Source: Nitrosomonas sp. JL21
GTDB taxonomy: Bacteria; Pseudomonadota; Gammaproteobacteria; Burkholderiales; Nitrosomonadaceae
Direction of reading: 5' to 3'
NCBI RefSeq assembly: GCF_009833095.1
Contig: NZ_QRCB01000001.1
Location: 291,893 to 355,892, forward strand
Length of the DNA stretch: 64,000 nt
Shown here: positions 1-9,121 of the stretch, one piece after another
Position numbering within the stretch: position 1 is the first letter of the stretch
Layout of the letters: each line of letters starts with the position of its first letter
The notes under the pieces: model-generated
Database searches by the model: none
Told to the model about the DNA's origin: nothing
Seen by the model: only the letters and a program-made list of their open reading frames with translations
Program-made: the position numbers and the translations under genes

Positions 1-565
1 GTTTATCCATCAAGCGGAAATCGCCGACATCCTTAGGAATTTCGCATTCGGCGATGGTATTGTGGAGCCGATAGAATCCTTGCGTTATGAACCGTTGCAG
101 CGGGTGATCGGTTGTTCGAGATTGCCGTCGGGCTAAAACGACATCACTGCCATTCTCCCAATGCTCTACCATTGCAGCGATTAATTCTGGAGGGTGTTGC
201 AGATCTGCATCGAGCGGAATCACGGCATCTCCGCTGGCGGCGTCAATGCCTGCAGTTAAGGCTGCTTCCTTGCCGAAATTGCGCGACAATTCCAATACTA
301 TGATACGGGAATTCCGATTGGCATGGCGGCGTAGCACATCGAGCGTATTATCGCTGCTGCCGTCATCAATACAGATGATTTCATGGTCATACGGTTGAAG
401 TTGATGCAGAATCAACTCCAGTCTGTCAAAAAAAGCGTCCAATCCTTGCGCTTCATTAAAGCATGGCACCACGATGGATAAACGGCGGGAATCGGAAGCG
501 GTGAATGATGAGTGTGTCAATGTAGGCATCTGCAATTGATGGGGTGCGAGCATTAAAATGCACAT
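1..565 (-). CDS. Family 2 glycosyltransferase, partial (C-terminus off the window)
   Basis: Reading the minus strand from about 565 gives an open frame that runs off the left edge. It shows the hallmarks of polyprenyl-phosphate sugar transferases (DPM1/GtrB/ArnC type GT-A fold): SIVVPCFNE near the N-terminus, a CIDDGSSDNT nucleotide-sugar motif, NFGKEAALTAGI, the metal-binding DADLQHPPELI, and VGDFRLMD. By family, it would move a sugar from a nucleotide donor to a lipid phosphate on the cytoplasmic membrane face. The C-terminal membrane helices that would decide the subtype lie outside the window. In-frame ATGs occur at 565, 553 and 529 and none has a strong ribosome site, so the start is uncertain. 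The class is secure; the substrate is unknown. Confidence 0.8.
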   Translation of the reverse strand, partial: MCILMLAPHQLQMPTLTHSSFTASDSRRLSIVVPCFNEAQGLDAFFDRLELILHQLQPYDHEIICIDDGSSDNTLDVLRRHANRNSRIIVLELSRNFGKEAALTAGIDAASGDAVIPLDADLQHPPELIAAMVEHWENGSDVVLARRQSRTTDHPLQRFITQGFYRLHNTIAECEIPKDVGDFRLMDK

Positions 566-674
566 GAGCTCTAAAGTGAGCGTCGTTTAATCAGGCTCTA
601 TCGGGAGGCGCAGAGCGTAAATTTCAGAAGTGGAGCGCAGTCGGGCCAAGATTTTTAGAGCCAAGTATCAGATT

Positions 675-1292
675 TCAATATTCTACCGGTATCGGATCCA
701 GGCTGCGCCATAAATACCAGGTTGCTACTGAACGCCACGGCTGCCACGGTCTTGCCAGCTCGAGCATTGCCTTTTTGGCGACAGGCAGGTTGCTGTTATA
801 GTGTCGACTGATTGCACGCTGTAATCCGATGTCGTCGAGCGGCAATACATCCGGCCGCTGCATATAGAATATCAGAAACATTTCAGCTGTCCATCGACCT
901 ATTCCTTTGATCTGGATGAGCTCATCGATCAATGTTTCGTCATCCATTCGATCCCATTGGGTTTCTTCAAATTTACCCTGCAGAAAATAGCCAGATAAGT
1001 CGCGTAAATACTCGATTTTGCGCGCAGATAATCCGCATGTTCTCAATGCTTCATGTTCTGCCATGGCTAGGTCGTGGGGCGTGATGGCGGGGATGGCGAC
1101 GGAGATTTTCTGCCAAACGCTCTCGGCAGCTTTGACCGAGATCTGTTGACCTACTATGGAGCGCGCCAGCGTAGTGAATGCGCAACCGCGTGAAGTCAAT
1201 ACTGCTCCTTCGTAACTTTGAATAAGATGATGCATGACAGGATCGGATTGCGCCAGTTCTTGCACCGCTTGAATCCAATAATGAGGAGTCAT
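675..1292 (-). CDS. alkA: DNA-3-methyladenine glycosylase II (AlkA-like HhH-GPD)
   Basis: 205-residue protein of the HhH-GPD superfamily, which flips alkylated bases out of DNA and cleaves the glycosidic bond. The helix-hairpin-helix is visible at about residues 124-142 (core KGIGRWTAEM). It is followed by LPLDDIGL, whose second Asp (about residue 154) sits where AlkA has its catalytic aspartate. ARSIVGQQISVKAA near residue 43 is the usual helix preceding the domain. It is shorter than E. coli AlkA (282 aa) because the N-terminal TATA-like domain is absent, as in many bacterial 200-220 aa versions. It stands alone upstream of the dcw cluster on the opposite strand. The start at 1292 is ATG with no clear ribosome site. 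Confidence 0.88.
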   Translation of the reverse strand: MTPHYWIQAVQELAQSDPVMHHLIQSYEGAVLTSRGCAFTTLARSIVGQQISVKAAESVWQKISVAIPAITPHDLAMAEHEALRTCGLSARKIEYLRDLSGYFLQGKFEETQWDRMDDETLIDELIQIKGIGRWTAEMFLIFYMQRPDVLPLDDIGLQRAISRHYNSNLPVAKKAMLELARPWQPWRSVATWYLWRSLDPIPVEY

Positions 1293-1537
1293 TGTTATAT
1301 GCGAATGATGAATTCGAGAAAACCAAAAGTGTGCAATTTTTCTGACAAGGAAACAAGTTTATTCATGGGTATAACTTACTAAAGCTAATACTTTACATTT
1401 AATTTTTATGCTATCTGCATTATTTATCGAGTTATTTATTCTTTCCTCCATCCCTACAAGCGCTTGATTTAAGTTGTTGTCATGTAACTATAAACTCCCA
1501 AATTCTTGCTTGACGATCCAAGTTTTTTTCATTAAAG
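1293..1537. other. AT-rich divergent intergenic region upstream of mraZ
   Basis: About 245 bases with no convincing gene between the glycosylase (minus) and the MraZ operator. A possible -35 (TTGACG, 1510-1515) is followed after 17 bases by a poor -10 (TTAAAG, 1533-1538) that abuts the first MraZ repeat. This is the best dcw promoter candidate I see, and it is weak. No tRNA or terminator is evident. Confidence 0.35.
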
Positions 1538-1562
1538 TGGGAAGTGGTGGGAAAATGTGGGA
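1538..1562 (+). promoter_or_regulatory. MraZ operator: three TGGGA repeats with 10-bp period
   Basis: TGGGA occurs at 1538-1542, 1548-1552 and 1558-1562, separated each time by exactly five bases. This is the repeat geometry known for the MraZ transcription factor, which binds TGGGN boxes with 5-nt spacers upstream of mraZ and autoregulates the dcw operon. The array ends 41 bases before the mraZ start and would overlap or follow the promoter, as expected for repression. Confidence 0.85.
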
Positions 1563-1603
1563 AATTAATTGATTTGCAAATTTCCCTTATACGAGGAGAC
1601 AGA

Positions 1604-2050
1604 ATGTTTCGTGGCGTCACGCAACTTAGTCTAGATGCGAAGAGTAGGCTTGCAATACCTGCAAGATACCGTGGCGAGCTCATGTCTTCCTGTGCAGGAC
1701 ATCTGATAGTGACTGTCGATCCTTCAAAATGTTTATTAATTTATCCTCAGCCAGACTGGGAACCGATAGAACAAAAACTCAATAATCTTTCCAGCTTCGA
1801 TCCTCCCACTCGACAATTGCAGAGATTGCTCGTTGGTAATGCTTGTGACGTCGACATGGATGCCGCTGGTCGTATTTTGATATCTCCGCCTCTCCGTCAA
1901 TTTGCTGGTTTGTCCAAAGATGTGGTGTTGGTAGGCCAAGGAACAAAATTTGAATTGTGGGATGAAGCTCAATGGAATAAGCAGTTGGAAGAAGCACTGA
2001 AGTTCCAGGATGGCAAGATGCCGTCTGAGCTGCAAGGCTTTTCACTGTAG
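1604..2050 (+). CDS. mraZ: Transcriptional regulator MraZ
   Basis: 148-residue DNA-binding protein that begins MFRGVTQLSLDAKSRLAIPARYR, the canonical MraZ N-terminus; family length is about 150. It holds two SpoVT/AbrB-like domains (roughly residues 5-50 and 80-125, the second with CDVDMDAAGRILIS). MraZ forms ring oligomers and represses the dcw operon through the TGGGN array found just upstream. The start at 1604 is chosen over an upstream in-frame ATG at 1544 because it has a strong ribosome site (gaggag) six or seven bases before it and gives the conserved N-terminus. It is the first gene of the plus-strand division cluster; rsmH follows within 25 bases. Confidence 0.96.
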   Translation: MFRGVTQLSLDAKSRLAIPARYRGELMSSCAGHLIVTVDPSKCLLIYPQPDWEPIEQKLNNLSSFDPPTRQLQRLLVGNACDVDMDAAGRILISPPLRQFAGLSKDVVLVGQGTKFELWDEAQWNKQLEEALKFQDGKMPSELQGFSL

Positions 2051-2071
2051 GTGCGCTTGCAAGCAGGGCGA

Positions 2072-3010
2072 ATGCACACCTCGGTTCTGTTGTGCGAAGC
2101 AATTGAAGCGTTAGCCATAAAGCCAAATGGTGTGTATGTGGATGCCACCTTCGGGCGGGGTGGGCATAGCCGTGAAATCCTGTCGCAACTGGGTGAGGAT
2201 GGTCGATTGATTGCACTTGACAGGGATCGGGCGGCCATTGAAGCGGCTCAGGCGATTGCGGATAAGCGATTTGGCATTGTTCATGGCAGTTTTTCCAACA
2301 TGCGCCGACTATTGCGAGAAATGGATATTACGCATATTGATGGAGTGCTGCTTGATTTGGGGGTGTCATCGCCACAATTGGAAGAAATATCGCGCGGATT
2401 TAGCTTTCGTTTGGACGGGCCGCTCGATATGCGCATGGATACGAGTAAGGGCGAGACGGCTGCGGCTTGGCTGGCAACGGTTTCGGAAGATCAACTGGAA
2501 AAGGTGATAAGAGAATATGGCGAAGAACGGTATGCTCGGCAGATTGCAAGAGCGATTATTATGGCAAGAACGCGGCGACCTATTGTTACCACATTACAAC
2601 TTGCCGAGATTGTCGCAACGGTCGTGCGTCCGCGCCAGCGGGAGAGTTTTCGGCATCCGGCGACGCGCACTTTTCAGGCGATTCGGATTTATCTCAATCA
2701 GGAACTTGAGGAGTTGTCGTTAGTGCTGCCGCAATGCGTCGAGTTGCTCAACCCTGGAGGACGATTGGTGGTGATCAGTTTTCACTCATTGGAAGATCGG
2801 ATGGTGAAGCAGTTCATACGCAATGCTGCGAGGAAAGATAGTGTGCCTCGCACTGTGCCTTTGACAGACCGAGAACTGCAACGTTTCAGCAAGTGCACAC
2901 TCAAGTTGATCGGTAAGGCCATTCGTCCAAAGGAAGATGAAGTGGCGGGAAATATCAGAGCGAGGAGTGCCGTGATGCGGGTGGCGGAGAGAATCGCGAT
3001 GAATGGATAA
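2072..3010 (+). CDS. rsmH: 16S rRNA m4C1402 N4-methyltransferase RsmH
   Basis: SAM-dependent enzyme (formerly MraW) that methylates N4 of C1402 in 16S rRNA. Visible motifs are HTSVLLCEAIEAL, the SAM-binding DATFGRGGHSREIL, LLDLGVSSPQLEE, GPLDMRMD and the C-terminal VVISFHSLEDRMVKQF. Length with the ATG at 2072 is 312 aa, close to 313 in E. coli. A GTG at 2051, right after the mraZ stop, would add seven residues. I prefer 2072 because AGGGCG lies just ahead and the protein then starts MHTSVLL. Second gene of the dcw operon. Confidence 0.95.
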   Translation: MHTSVLLCEAIEALAIKPNGVYVDATFGRGGHSREILSQLGEDGRLIALDRDRAAIEAAQAIADKRFGIVHGSFSNMRRLLREMDITHIDGVLLDLGVSSPQLEEISRGFSFRLDGPLDMRMDTSKGETAAAWLATVSEDQLEKVIREYGEERYARQIARAIIMARTRRPIVTTLQLAEIVATVVRPRQRESFRHPATRTFQAIRIYLNQELEELSLVLPQCVELLNPGGRLVVISFHSLEDRMVKQFIRNAARKDSVPRTVPLTDRELQRFSKCTLKLIGKAIRPKEDEVAGNIRARSAVMRVAERIAMNG

Positions 3011-3015
3011 GCGCA

Positions 3016-3315
3016 ATGTTCAAATTGAACATTTTCTTAGTAATGGTGGGGATTGCCTGTGCGCTGGGAATTGTAACGTCGCAACACATGGCGCGAAAGC
3101 TTTTCATGACGCTTGAAAATGAAAAGGAAACGGAGCGAAAGCTCGAGGTGGAATGGGGGCGGCTGCAATTGGAGCAGAGTACGTTGATCATGCATGGCCG
3201 AATTGAACGTATCGCAAAAGAACACCTGAAGATGGTCGTTCCGGCGGCAACCGACATTCAAGTCATCTCGATAGGTGCAAAAAATAACCGGCGAAATAAT
3301 GGGACTGACCGATGA
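3016..3315 (+). CDS. ftsL: Cell division protein FtsL
   Basis: 99-residue bitopic membrane protein. A short cytoplasmic start is followed by one hydrophobic segment (about residues 4-22, NIFLVMVGIACALGIVTSQ) and a charged periplasmic leucine-zipper-like coiled coil (about 28-75). FtsL forms the FtsQLB subcomplex that activates FtsWI at the septum. Sequence conservation is low in this family, so the call rests on size, topology and the fixed position between rsmH and ftsI. Its stop overlaps the ftsI start (ATGA type). Confidence 0.9.
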   Translation: MFKLNIFLVMVGIACALGIVTSQHMARKLFMTLENEKETERKLEVEWGRLQLEQSTLIMHGRIERIAKEHLKMVVPAATDIQVISIGAKNNRRNNGTDR

Positions 3316-5036
3316 TTACGAACCAACCACCGCAAATCAAATTGTCTGCCTGGCGTTCATTTTTATTATTCAGCTTGTTGGTATTGGGTCTGATCAGCCT
3401 AGCGGGACGCGCTGCCTACTTGCAGGGAATGCATCATGATTTTTTGCAGGAAAAGGGGGAGTCGCGATACAGCCGCGTGGTTGAGATGAATGCCGATCGC
3501 GGCATGATCACTGACAGGAATGGCCAGATACTTGCGATCAGTTCTCCCATTGCCTCGGTTCATGTGGATCCGAAATTGGTCAAAATTACACCGGAACAAT
3601 TAAAGCAATTGTCCAAATTGCTGGAGACGCCAAGTACCGTACTAGAGCGGCGCCTGCATCGTGAGAATAGCCGTTTCGTGTATCTGAAGCGGCAAGTGAT
3701 TCCCGAAATCGCAGAAAAAATTATGAAGCTTAAGATCCCTGGCATTGATTTGACCTATGAATCCAAGCGGTATTATCCCGAAGGGGAGCATGCGGCACAT
3801 GTGCTGGGCTTTACCGATATCAACGATAAAGGTCAGGAAGGGGTTGAGCGGGGCTGGCAGGAAATCCTGGCCGGTGAATTGGGGAGCCGGCGCGTCATCA
3901 AGGATAATAAAGGGCGAATCGTCGAGGATATCGAAAATATACGCTTGCCCAAGCAAGGACAAGATCTCATTTTATCGATCGATCGACGCATTCAATACCG
4001 CGCCCATGAAGAACTGAAAGAAGCGGTCAAACTCAATAAAGCCAAAGCTGGCAGCATCGTAGTGCTGGATGCGCAGACGGGTGAAATCCTGGCGTTGACC
4101 AATTTGCCCGTCTATAACCCCAATAACCGATCCACCATCAGCAACGACAAAATTCGCAATCGCGCCTTGATCGACACTTTTGAGCCTGGTTCGACGTTGA
4201 AGCCCTTCACTGTGGCGGTGGCAATGGAAGTGGGAAAAGTCAATTCGAATACCGTGATGCAAACATCGCCTGGCTTGATGCAAGTGGGCAGGAGAACGAT
4301 ACGCGACGTCAATAACAAGGGTGAACTGACAGTTGCTGAAATCATTCAGCAATCCAGCAATGTGGGAACTGCCAAAATTGCCTTGTCGCTGGCGCCCCAA
4401 ACGATGTGGGAAATGCTGAACCGCTCAGGCTTCGGAGCAATAACACACTCGGGTTTTCCGGGGGAAGCCAGCGGGGTACTGCGCTCCTACAATACCTGGC
4501 GCCCAATAGAACAAGCTACGATGTCCTATGGACACGGAATTTCCACTAGCCTGATGCAATTGGCGCGCGCTTATACGATTTTTACCAGCGGCGGCGAACT
4601 GAAGCCCGTGTCGCTGATGAAGCGGGATATGCCGGTCATGGGGCAGCGCGTCATTTCTCGGGATACCGCCCTGGCGATGAGTCGTATGCTCGAGCTGGCG
4701 ACCAAGCCCGGCGGGACTGCGCCGCTGGCACAGATCAATGGCTACCGTGTCGCTGGCAAAACCGGCACGGCGCATAAGCTGATCGACGGTCAGTATGCGA
4801 AGAAACAGTATATCTCGACGTTTGTCGGCTATGCGCCGGCATCGAATCCACGATTGATTATCGGGGTAATGATCGATGAACCTTCGGCCGGAAAGTATTT
4901 TGGCGGTGCGGTAGCCGCCCCGGTATTCAGTAATGTGATGAGCAATGCACTGCACAGCTTGAATATTCCACCCGATGCGCCGGCTAATAATGTGGTTACC
5001 TTTACCGCCATGCCAGAAATGGATGAAGAAGGATGA
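3312..5036 (+). CDS. ftsI: Septal peptidoglycan transpeptidase FtsI (PBP3)
   Basis: 574-residue class B penicillin-binding protein that crosslinks septal peptidoglycan with FtsW. One N-terminal membrane anchor (about residues 15-36) is followed by a dimerisation domain with RGMITDRNGQILA, then the transpeptidase domain. The active-site triad motifs are present: STLK with the nucleophile Ser294, SSN at 348-350 and KTGT at 483-486. Length fits the family (588 in E. coli). It overlaps ftsL upstream and murE downstream by four bases each, so translation is probably coupled. Confidence 0.97.
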   Translation: MITNQPPQIKLSAWRSFLLFSLLVLGLISLAGRAAYLQGMHHDFLQEKGESRYSRVVEMNADRGMITDRNGQILAISSPIASVHVDPKLVKITPEQLKQLSKLLETPSTVLERRLHRENSRFVYLKRQVIPEIAEKIMKLKIPGIDLTYESKRYYPEGEHAAHVLGFTDINDKGQEGVERGWQEILAGELGSRRVIKDNKGRIVEDIENIRLPKQGQDLILSIDRRIQYRAHEELKEAVKLNKAKAGSIVVLDAQTGEILALTNLPVYNPNNRSTISNDKIRNRALIDTFEPGSTLKPFTVAVAMEVGKVNSNTVMQTSPGLMQVGRRTIRDVNNKGELTVAEIIQQSSNVGTAKIALSLAPQTMWEMLNRSGFGAITHSGFPGEASGVLRSYNTWRPIEQATMSYGHGISTSLMQLARAYTIFTSGGELKPVSLMKRDMPVMGQRVISRDTALAMSRMLELATKPGGTAPLAQINGYRVAGKTGTAHKLIDGQYAKKQYISTFVGYAPASNPRLIIGVMIDEPSAGKYFGGAVAAPVFSNVMSNALHSLNIPPDAPANNVVTFTAMPEMDEEG

Positions 5037-6586
5037 CTGTGATGGCCGTCAAAAAGAAAACATCCCGATCGTTTGACATTCATCAGCTCGATGAAATGGG
5101 TGTGCCTATCACTAATCTCGTGACAGATAGCCGGCAAGTCAGGCCTGGAGATACTTTTCTTGCCTATGCAGGTGAAAGAGCCGACGGACGTACATTCATT
5201 CCGCAAGCGATTAAAGCTGGAGCGAATGCGATTGTGTGGGATTCGCAGGATTTTTCGTGGAATCCCGAGTGGGCCGTTCCTGACTTACCGGTCACTGAAT
5301 TGAAGAGCAAGGCGGGGTTGATCGCCGATCATGTCTATGGGCATCCGTCACAGGATTTATGGGTAGTGGGGGTCACCGGGACGAATGGTAAAACCTCGAG
5401 CTGCCACTGGTATGCGCAAGCCATGGCCAATCTGAGCAGGAAAACAGCCATTATCGGCACGCTTGGGAATGGATTTGTCGCGGAACTTGAAGCAAGCGAA
5501 AATACAACTCCGGATGCGACCGTGCTGCAGCGCATGCTGAGGCGATTCAAGCAGCGCGGTGCCGAGAATGCCGTGATGGAGGTGTCATCGCATGGGATAG
5601 CGCAAGGACGTGTCAACGGCACGGTGTTTTCGGTTGCGGTATTGACCAATCTGTCGCGTGATCATCTGGACTACCACCAGGATATGGATGCCTACGCAGC
5701 CACCAAAGCGCGATTGTTTTTCTGGCCCGGCTTGAAGTATGCGGTCATCAATATGGATGATGTGCTGGGTGTGGAATTATCGCGCCAGCTTGCCCATAAA
5801 ACTACCCATATCATCGGGTATGGATTCAATTATCCGGAACTTGGACATGCAAAACGTTTCAGAATGGTGTACGGCTCAAACCTGCAGGCTGACCTCGACG
5901 GAATCGAGTTTGATATCGAATATGAACATGAGCAAGAACACATCGCTTTGAATGTGTTGGGCAAATTCAATGCCTCGAATGTTCTGGCAGTGGTGGCATC
6001 CCTGCTGGCCAGTGGGGTCGGTTTATCGGATGCCGTCAAGGCATTGGGTGACATTCGCACGTTGCCCGGTCGTATGGAAAAATATGTCGCGGCTGGTCAG
6101 CCCATCATCATTGTAGACTATGCGCATACTCCCGATGCATTGGAAAAAGTGCTCTGCACATTACGGGATACTCTTCGTAGAAGCCAACAAACAACCACGG
6201 GTTCCCGCCGGCTGCGTTTATATTGCGTGGTGGGTTGTGGCGGGGATCGGGATAAAGGCAAACGTGCCATGATTGGAGACGTTGCAACCCGGTTGGCGGA
6301 TTCAGTGATTTTTACCAGCGATAACCCGCGCACCGAAGATCCCATGCAAATTATTCGCGACATTGTGGCGGGTGCCTCGGGCAAAAATCATCAAATTGAA
6401 GTTGATCGCGCCTCAGCGATTTATCAAGCAATCGATAATGCTCGATTGGGTGATGTGGTTCTGATTGCAGGGAAGGGACATGAAAAATTTCAGGATATCA
6501 AAGGACATAAGATTCCCTTCAGTGATGCCGACGTCGTACAGCAAGTGCTGAACGAATTAACTCGCAAAGTACGGGTCAAGAAATGA
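5033..6586 (+). CDS. murE: UDP-MurNAc-tripeptide synthetase MurE
   Basis: 517-residue cytoplasmic Mur ligase that adds meso-diaminopimelate to UDP-MurNAc-L-Ala-D-Glu using ATP. The ATP loop GVTGTNGKTSS sits near residue 113, NLSRDHLDYH follows in the central domain, and DNPRTEDP is the DAP-recognition motif of Gram-negative MurE. Slightly longer than E. coli MurE (495) through a linker near residues 375-390. The start overlaps the ftsI stop (ATGA); a second ATG four codons in (5042) is possible. It overlaps murF by four bases. Confidence 0.96.
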   Translation: MTVMAVKKKTSRSFDIHQLDEMGVPITNLVTDSRQVRPGDTFLAYAGERADGRTFIPQAIKAGANAIVWDSQDFSWNPEWAVPDLPVTELKSKAGLIADHVYGHPSQDLWVVGVTGTNGKTSSCHWYAQAMANLSRKTAIIGTLGNGFVAELEASENTTPDATVLQRMLRRFKQRGAENAVMEVSSHGIAQGRVNGTVFSVAVLTNLSRDHLDYHQDMDAYAATKARLFFWPGLKYAVINMDDVLGVELSRQLAHKTTHIIGYGFNYPELGHAKRFRMVYGSNLQADLDGIEFDIEYEHEQEHIALNVLGKFNASNVLAVVASLLASGVGLSDAVKALGDIRTLPGRMEKYVAAGQPIIIVDYAHTPDALEKVLCTLRDTLRRSQQTTTGSRRLRLYCVVGCGGDRDKGKRAMIGDVATRLADSVIFTSDNPRTEDPMQIIRDIVAGASGKNHQIEVDRASAIYQAIDNARLGDVVLIAGKGHEKFQDIKGHKIPFSDADVVQQVLNELTRKVRVKK

Positions 6587-7974
6587 TGATGATCAGTGAA
6601 GTTGCTCACGTATTGCAGACCGGTTGGAATGGCGGGGATGTTTTATTTACGGGCGTAAGCACTGATAGTCGTACCCTCAAGCAGGGAAATTTGTTCGTTG
6701 CATTGGCGGGTGAAAAATATGATGGCAATCAATTCGTTGCGAGCGCGATCGAGAATGGCGCAGTTGCAGCGTTGATCAATCGAACGACGGATGACCAACC
6801 GCTGGCTGTCGATATTCCAGTGATATGCGTCAACGACACACGCATCGGCCTGGGACGATTGGCTGCTTATTGGCGGAATCGTTTTACAGGGCCTGTCGTG
6901 GGAGTGACGGGTAGTAATGGAAAAACCACGGTCAAGGAAATGATTGCTTCCATTCTTCGCTATGATGCAATTCATCAGAGCGTATGCGCAGATAACTCAG
7001 CAGATCCTGTTCTCGCGACCGAGGGCAATCTCAATAACGATATTGGCGTACCTCAAATGCTGCTGCGCCTGCGTTCACATCACCGCTATGCGGTGATCGA
7101 AATGGGCATGAATCATCTTGGGGAAATTGCCTATCTGACGGAATTGACCAAGCCGACGATTGCAGTGATCACTAATGCGGGCGGGGCTCATATTGAAGGA
7201 CTGGGATCCGTTGAGGCGGTGGCTCAAGCCAAGGCTGAGATCCTGCAAGGGCTCGATCAAAATGGCACTGCGGTGATCAACGCGGATGATGTATTCGCGC
7301 CGCTCTGGCGCCAATGTTCGGGGTCGCGGGCAGTGATCGATTTTGGATTACATACGCCTGCTCGGGTCACCGCTGAATACCAGACGGATTCACTTACGCC
7401 CAGGATCAAATTGAAATTGCCGTATGGCAAGGCGGATCTGCAATTGAACGTGCCTGGCAGACATAATATTTACAATGCCTTGGCAGCCGCAGCAGCTGCT
7501 TGCGCTTTACATATCGACCCGGTATCGATTGCGGCCGGCCTGGAAAATTTCCACGGTGTGCGGGGGCGCTTGCAAAGAAAAATAGGGCGGCATCATTCCA
7601 CGCTCATCGACGATACCTACAATGCCAATCCGGAATCGGTACGTGCTGCTCTGGCAGTATTGGCCGCTACCAGCGGGAAAAAAATCCTGGTGTTGGGAGA
7701 CATGGGAGAACTGGGTCAAGCCGCCATCGATCTGCATCGCTCGATCGGACAAGAGGCGCGCCGCGCGCAATTGGATCAGTTACTGACACTCGGTGAATTG
7801 AGTGCGTATGCAAGCCGCGAATTTGGTCATGGTGCGCAGCATTTCAGCTCGCTCGAGGCTTTATTGGATGTCGCCGAGCATCTGCTCGGCGATGATGTGA
7901 CTGTATTGGTCAAAGGATCGCGCTTCATGAAGATGGAACATGTTATCCAACAGCTTGAAGCCGAACATCGATGA
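6583..7974 (+). CDS. murF: UDP-MurNAc-tripeptide D-alanyl-D-alanine ligase MurF
   Basis: 463-residue Mur ligase that adds the D-Ala-D-Ala dipeptide made by Ddl. It has the ATP loop [14 protein letters not shown] (about residue 107), NLNNDIGVP, GMNHLGEI and the C-terminal VLGDMGELG typical of MurF. The start lies in ATGATGATG overlapping the murE stop; the first ATG is annotated. A 61-base gap separates it from mraY, the longest spacing in this part of the operon. Confidence 0.96.
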   Translation: MMMISEVAHVLQTGWNGGDVLFTGVSTDSRTLKQGNLFVALAGEKYDGNQFVASAIENGAVAALINRTTDDQPLAVDIPVICVNDTRIGLGRLAAYWRNRFTGPVVGVTGSNGKTTVKEMIASILRYDAIHQSVCADNSADPVLATEGNLNNDIGVPQMLLRLRSHHRYAVIEMGMNHLGEIAYLTELTKPTIAVITNAGGAHIEGLGSVEAVAQAKAEILQGLDQNGTAVINADDVFAPLWRQCSGSRAVIDFGLHTPARVTAEYQTDSLTPRIKLKLPYGKADLQLNVPGRHNIYNALAAAAAACALHIDPVSIAAGLENFHGVRGRLQRKIGRHHSTLIDDTYNANPESVRAALAVLAATSGKKILVLGDMGELGQAAIDLHRSIGQEARRAQLDQLLTLGELSAYASREFGHGAQHFSSLEALLDVAEHLLGDDVTVLVKGSRFMKMEHVIQQLEAEHR

Positions 7975-8035
7975 GGATGATCATGCGGAGTGATGAGCGA
8001 AGGCTGAATGATCGATTACATGGACAGGAATTCTC

Positions 8036-9121
8036 ATGCTGTTAGCGTTATCTCAATGGTTGGCGCAGGATATTCGTGCCTTTAACGTGTTCAGCTACAT
8101 CACGCTGCGCTCGATGCTTGCAGTGATTACGGCTCTGATCATCTCGTTCATTATTGGTCCGATGATGATTCGGAAATTGACCGCCTACAAGATCGGCCAG
8201 TCGGTGCGTGATGACGGCCCTCAGTCGCATCTCGTCAAAACTGGCACCCCAACCATGGGAGGTGCTTTGATATTGATGTCCATCGTACTGACGACGTTAT
8301 TGTGGGCTGATTTGAACAATCGCTACATTTGGGTGGTGTTGCTGACGACGGTTGGTTTTGGGGTGATTGGCTGGATCGATGATTACCGCAAAGTGGTCTA
8401 TCGCAATCCGAAAGGGTTGTCGGCGCGCGCAAAATTCTTCTGGCAATCAGTGATTGCGCTGGTAGTCGCAGGTTATTTGGTATCGACTGCCGAAATTCCG
8501 GCACAAACCAATATGATCGTGCCTTTCTTCAAGGAAGTCGCCATTCCGCTGGGAGTCACGGGATTCATCATACTGACCTACTTTGTCATCGTAGGCACCA
8601 GTAATGCCGTCAATTTGACGGACGGATTGGACGGCCTGGCCATCATGCCGACTGTCATGATCAGCAGTGCCTTGGCTGTTTTTGCGTATGTGACCGGACA
8701 TGTGGTGTTTGCGAAGTATCTGGGAATTCCCTATATCCCGAATACCGGTGAATTGGCGGTATTTTGTGGAGCACTGGCCGGGGCGGGACTGGCTTTTTTA
8801 TGGTTCAACGCCTACCCGGCGGAAGTGTTCATGGGGGACGTTGGCGCGCTCGCATTGGGAGCGGCGCTCGGTGTTGTGACCGTGATCGTGCGGCAGGAAA
8901 TTGTGCTCATGATCATGGGTGGCGTTTTTGTAGTCGAAACGCTGTCCGTGATGTTGCAAGTGGCTTCGTTCAAATTACGCGGCAAGCGTATTTTTCGCAT
9001 GGCACCGCTGCATCATCATTATGAATTGAAGGGCTGGAAGGAAAATCAAGTCGTGGTGAGATTCTGGATCATTACACTGATTCTGGTGCTACTGGGACTA
9101 TCAACATTGAAACTACGATGA
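8036..9121 (+). CDS. mraY: Phospho-MurNAc-pentapeptide transferase MraY
   Basis: 361-residue polytopic membrane enzyme that transfers phospho-MurNAc-pentapeptide to undecaprenyl phosphate, making lipid I. About ten hydrophobic segments are interspersed with family motifs: TPTMGG, the catalytic [18 protein letters not shown] with Mg-binding aspartates, and [13 protein letters not shown] near the C-terminus. E. coli MraY is 360 aa. AGGA before the ATG provides the ribosome site. The stop overlaps murD by four bases. Confidence 0.97.
   Translation: MLLALSQWLAQDIRAFNVFSYITLRSMLAVITALIISFIIGPMMIRKLTAYKIGQSVRDDGPQSHLVKTGTPTMGGALILMSIVLTTLLWADLNNRYIWVVLLTTVGFGVIGWIDDYRKVVYRNPKGLSARAKFFWQSVIALVVAGYLVSTAEIPAQTNMIVPFFKEVAIPLGVTGFIILTYFVIVGTSNAVNLTDGLDGLAIMPTVMISSALAVFAYVTGHVVFAKYLGIPYIPNTGELAVFCGALAGAGLAFLWFNAYPAEVFMGDVGALALGAALGVVTVIVRQEIVLMIMGGVFVVETLSVMLQVASFKLRGKRIFRMAPLHHHYELKGWKENQVVVRFWIITLILVLLGLSTLKLR

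Noticed and set aside
112..303. 63-codon plus-strand frame at the left edge
   Set aside because: It is antisense to the well-supported glycosyltransferase.
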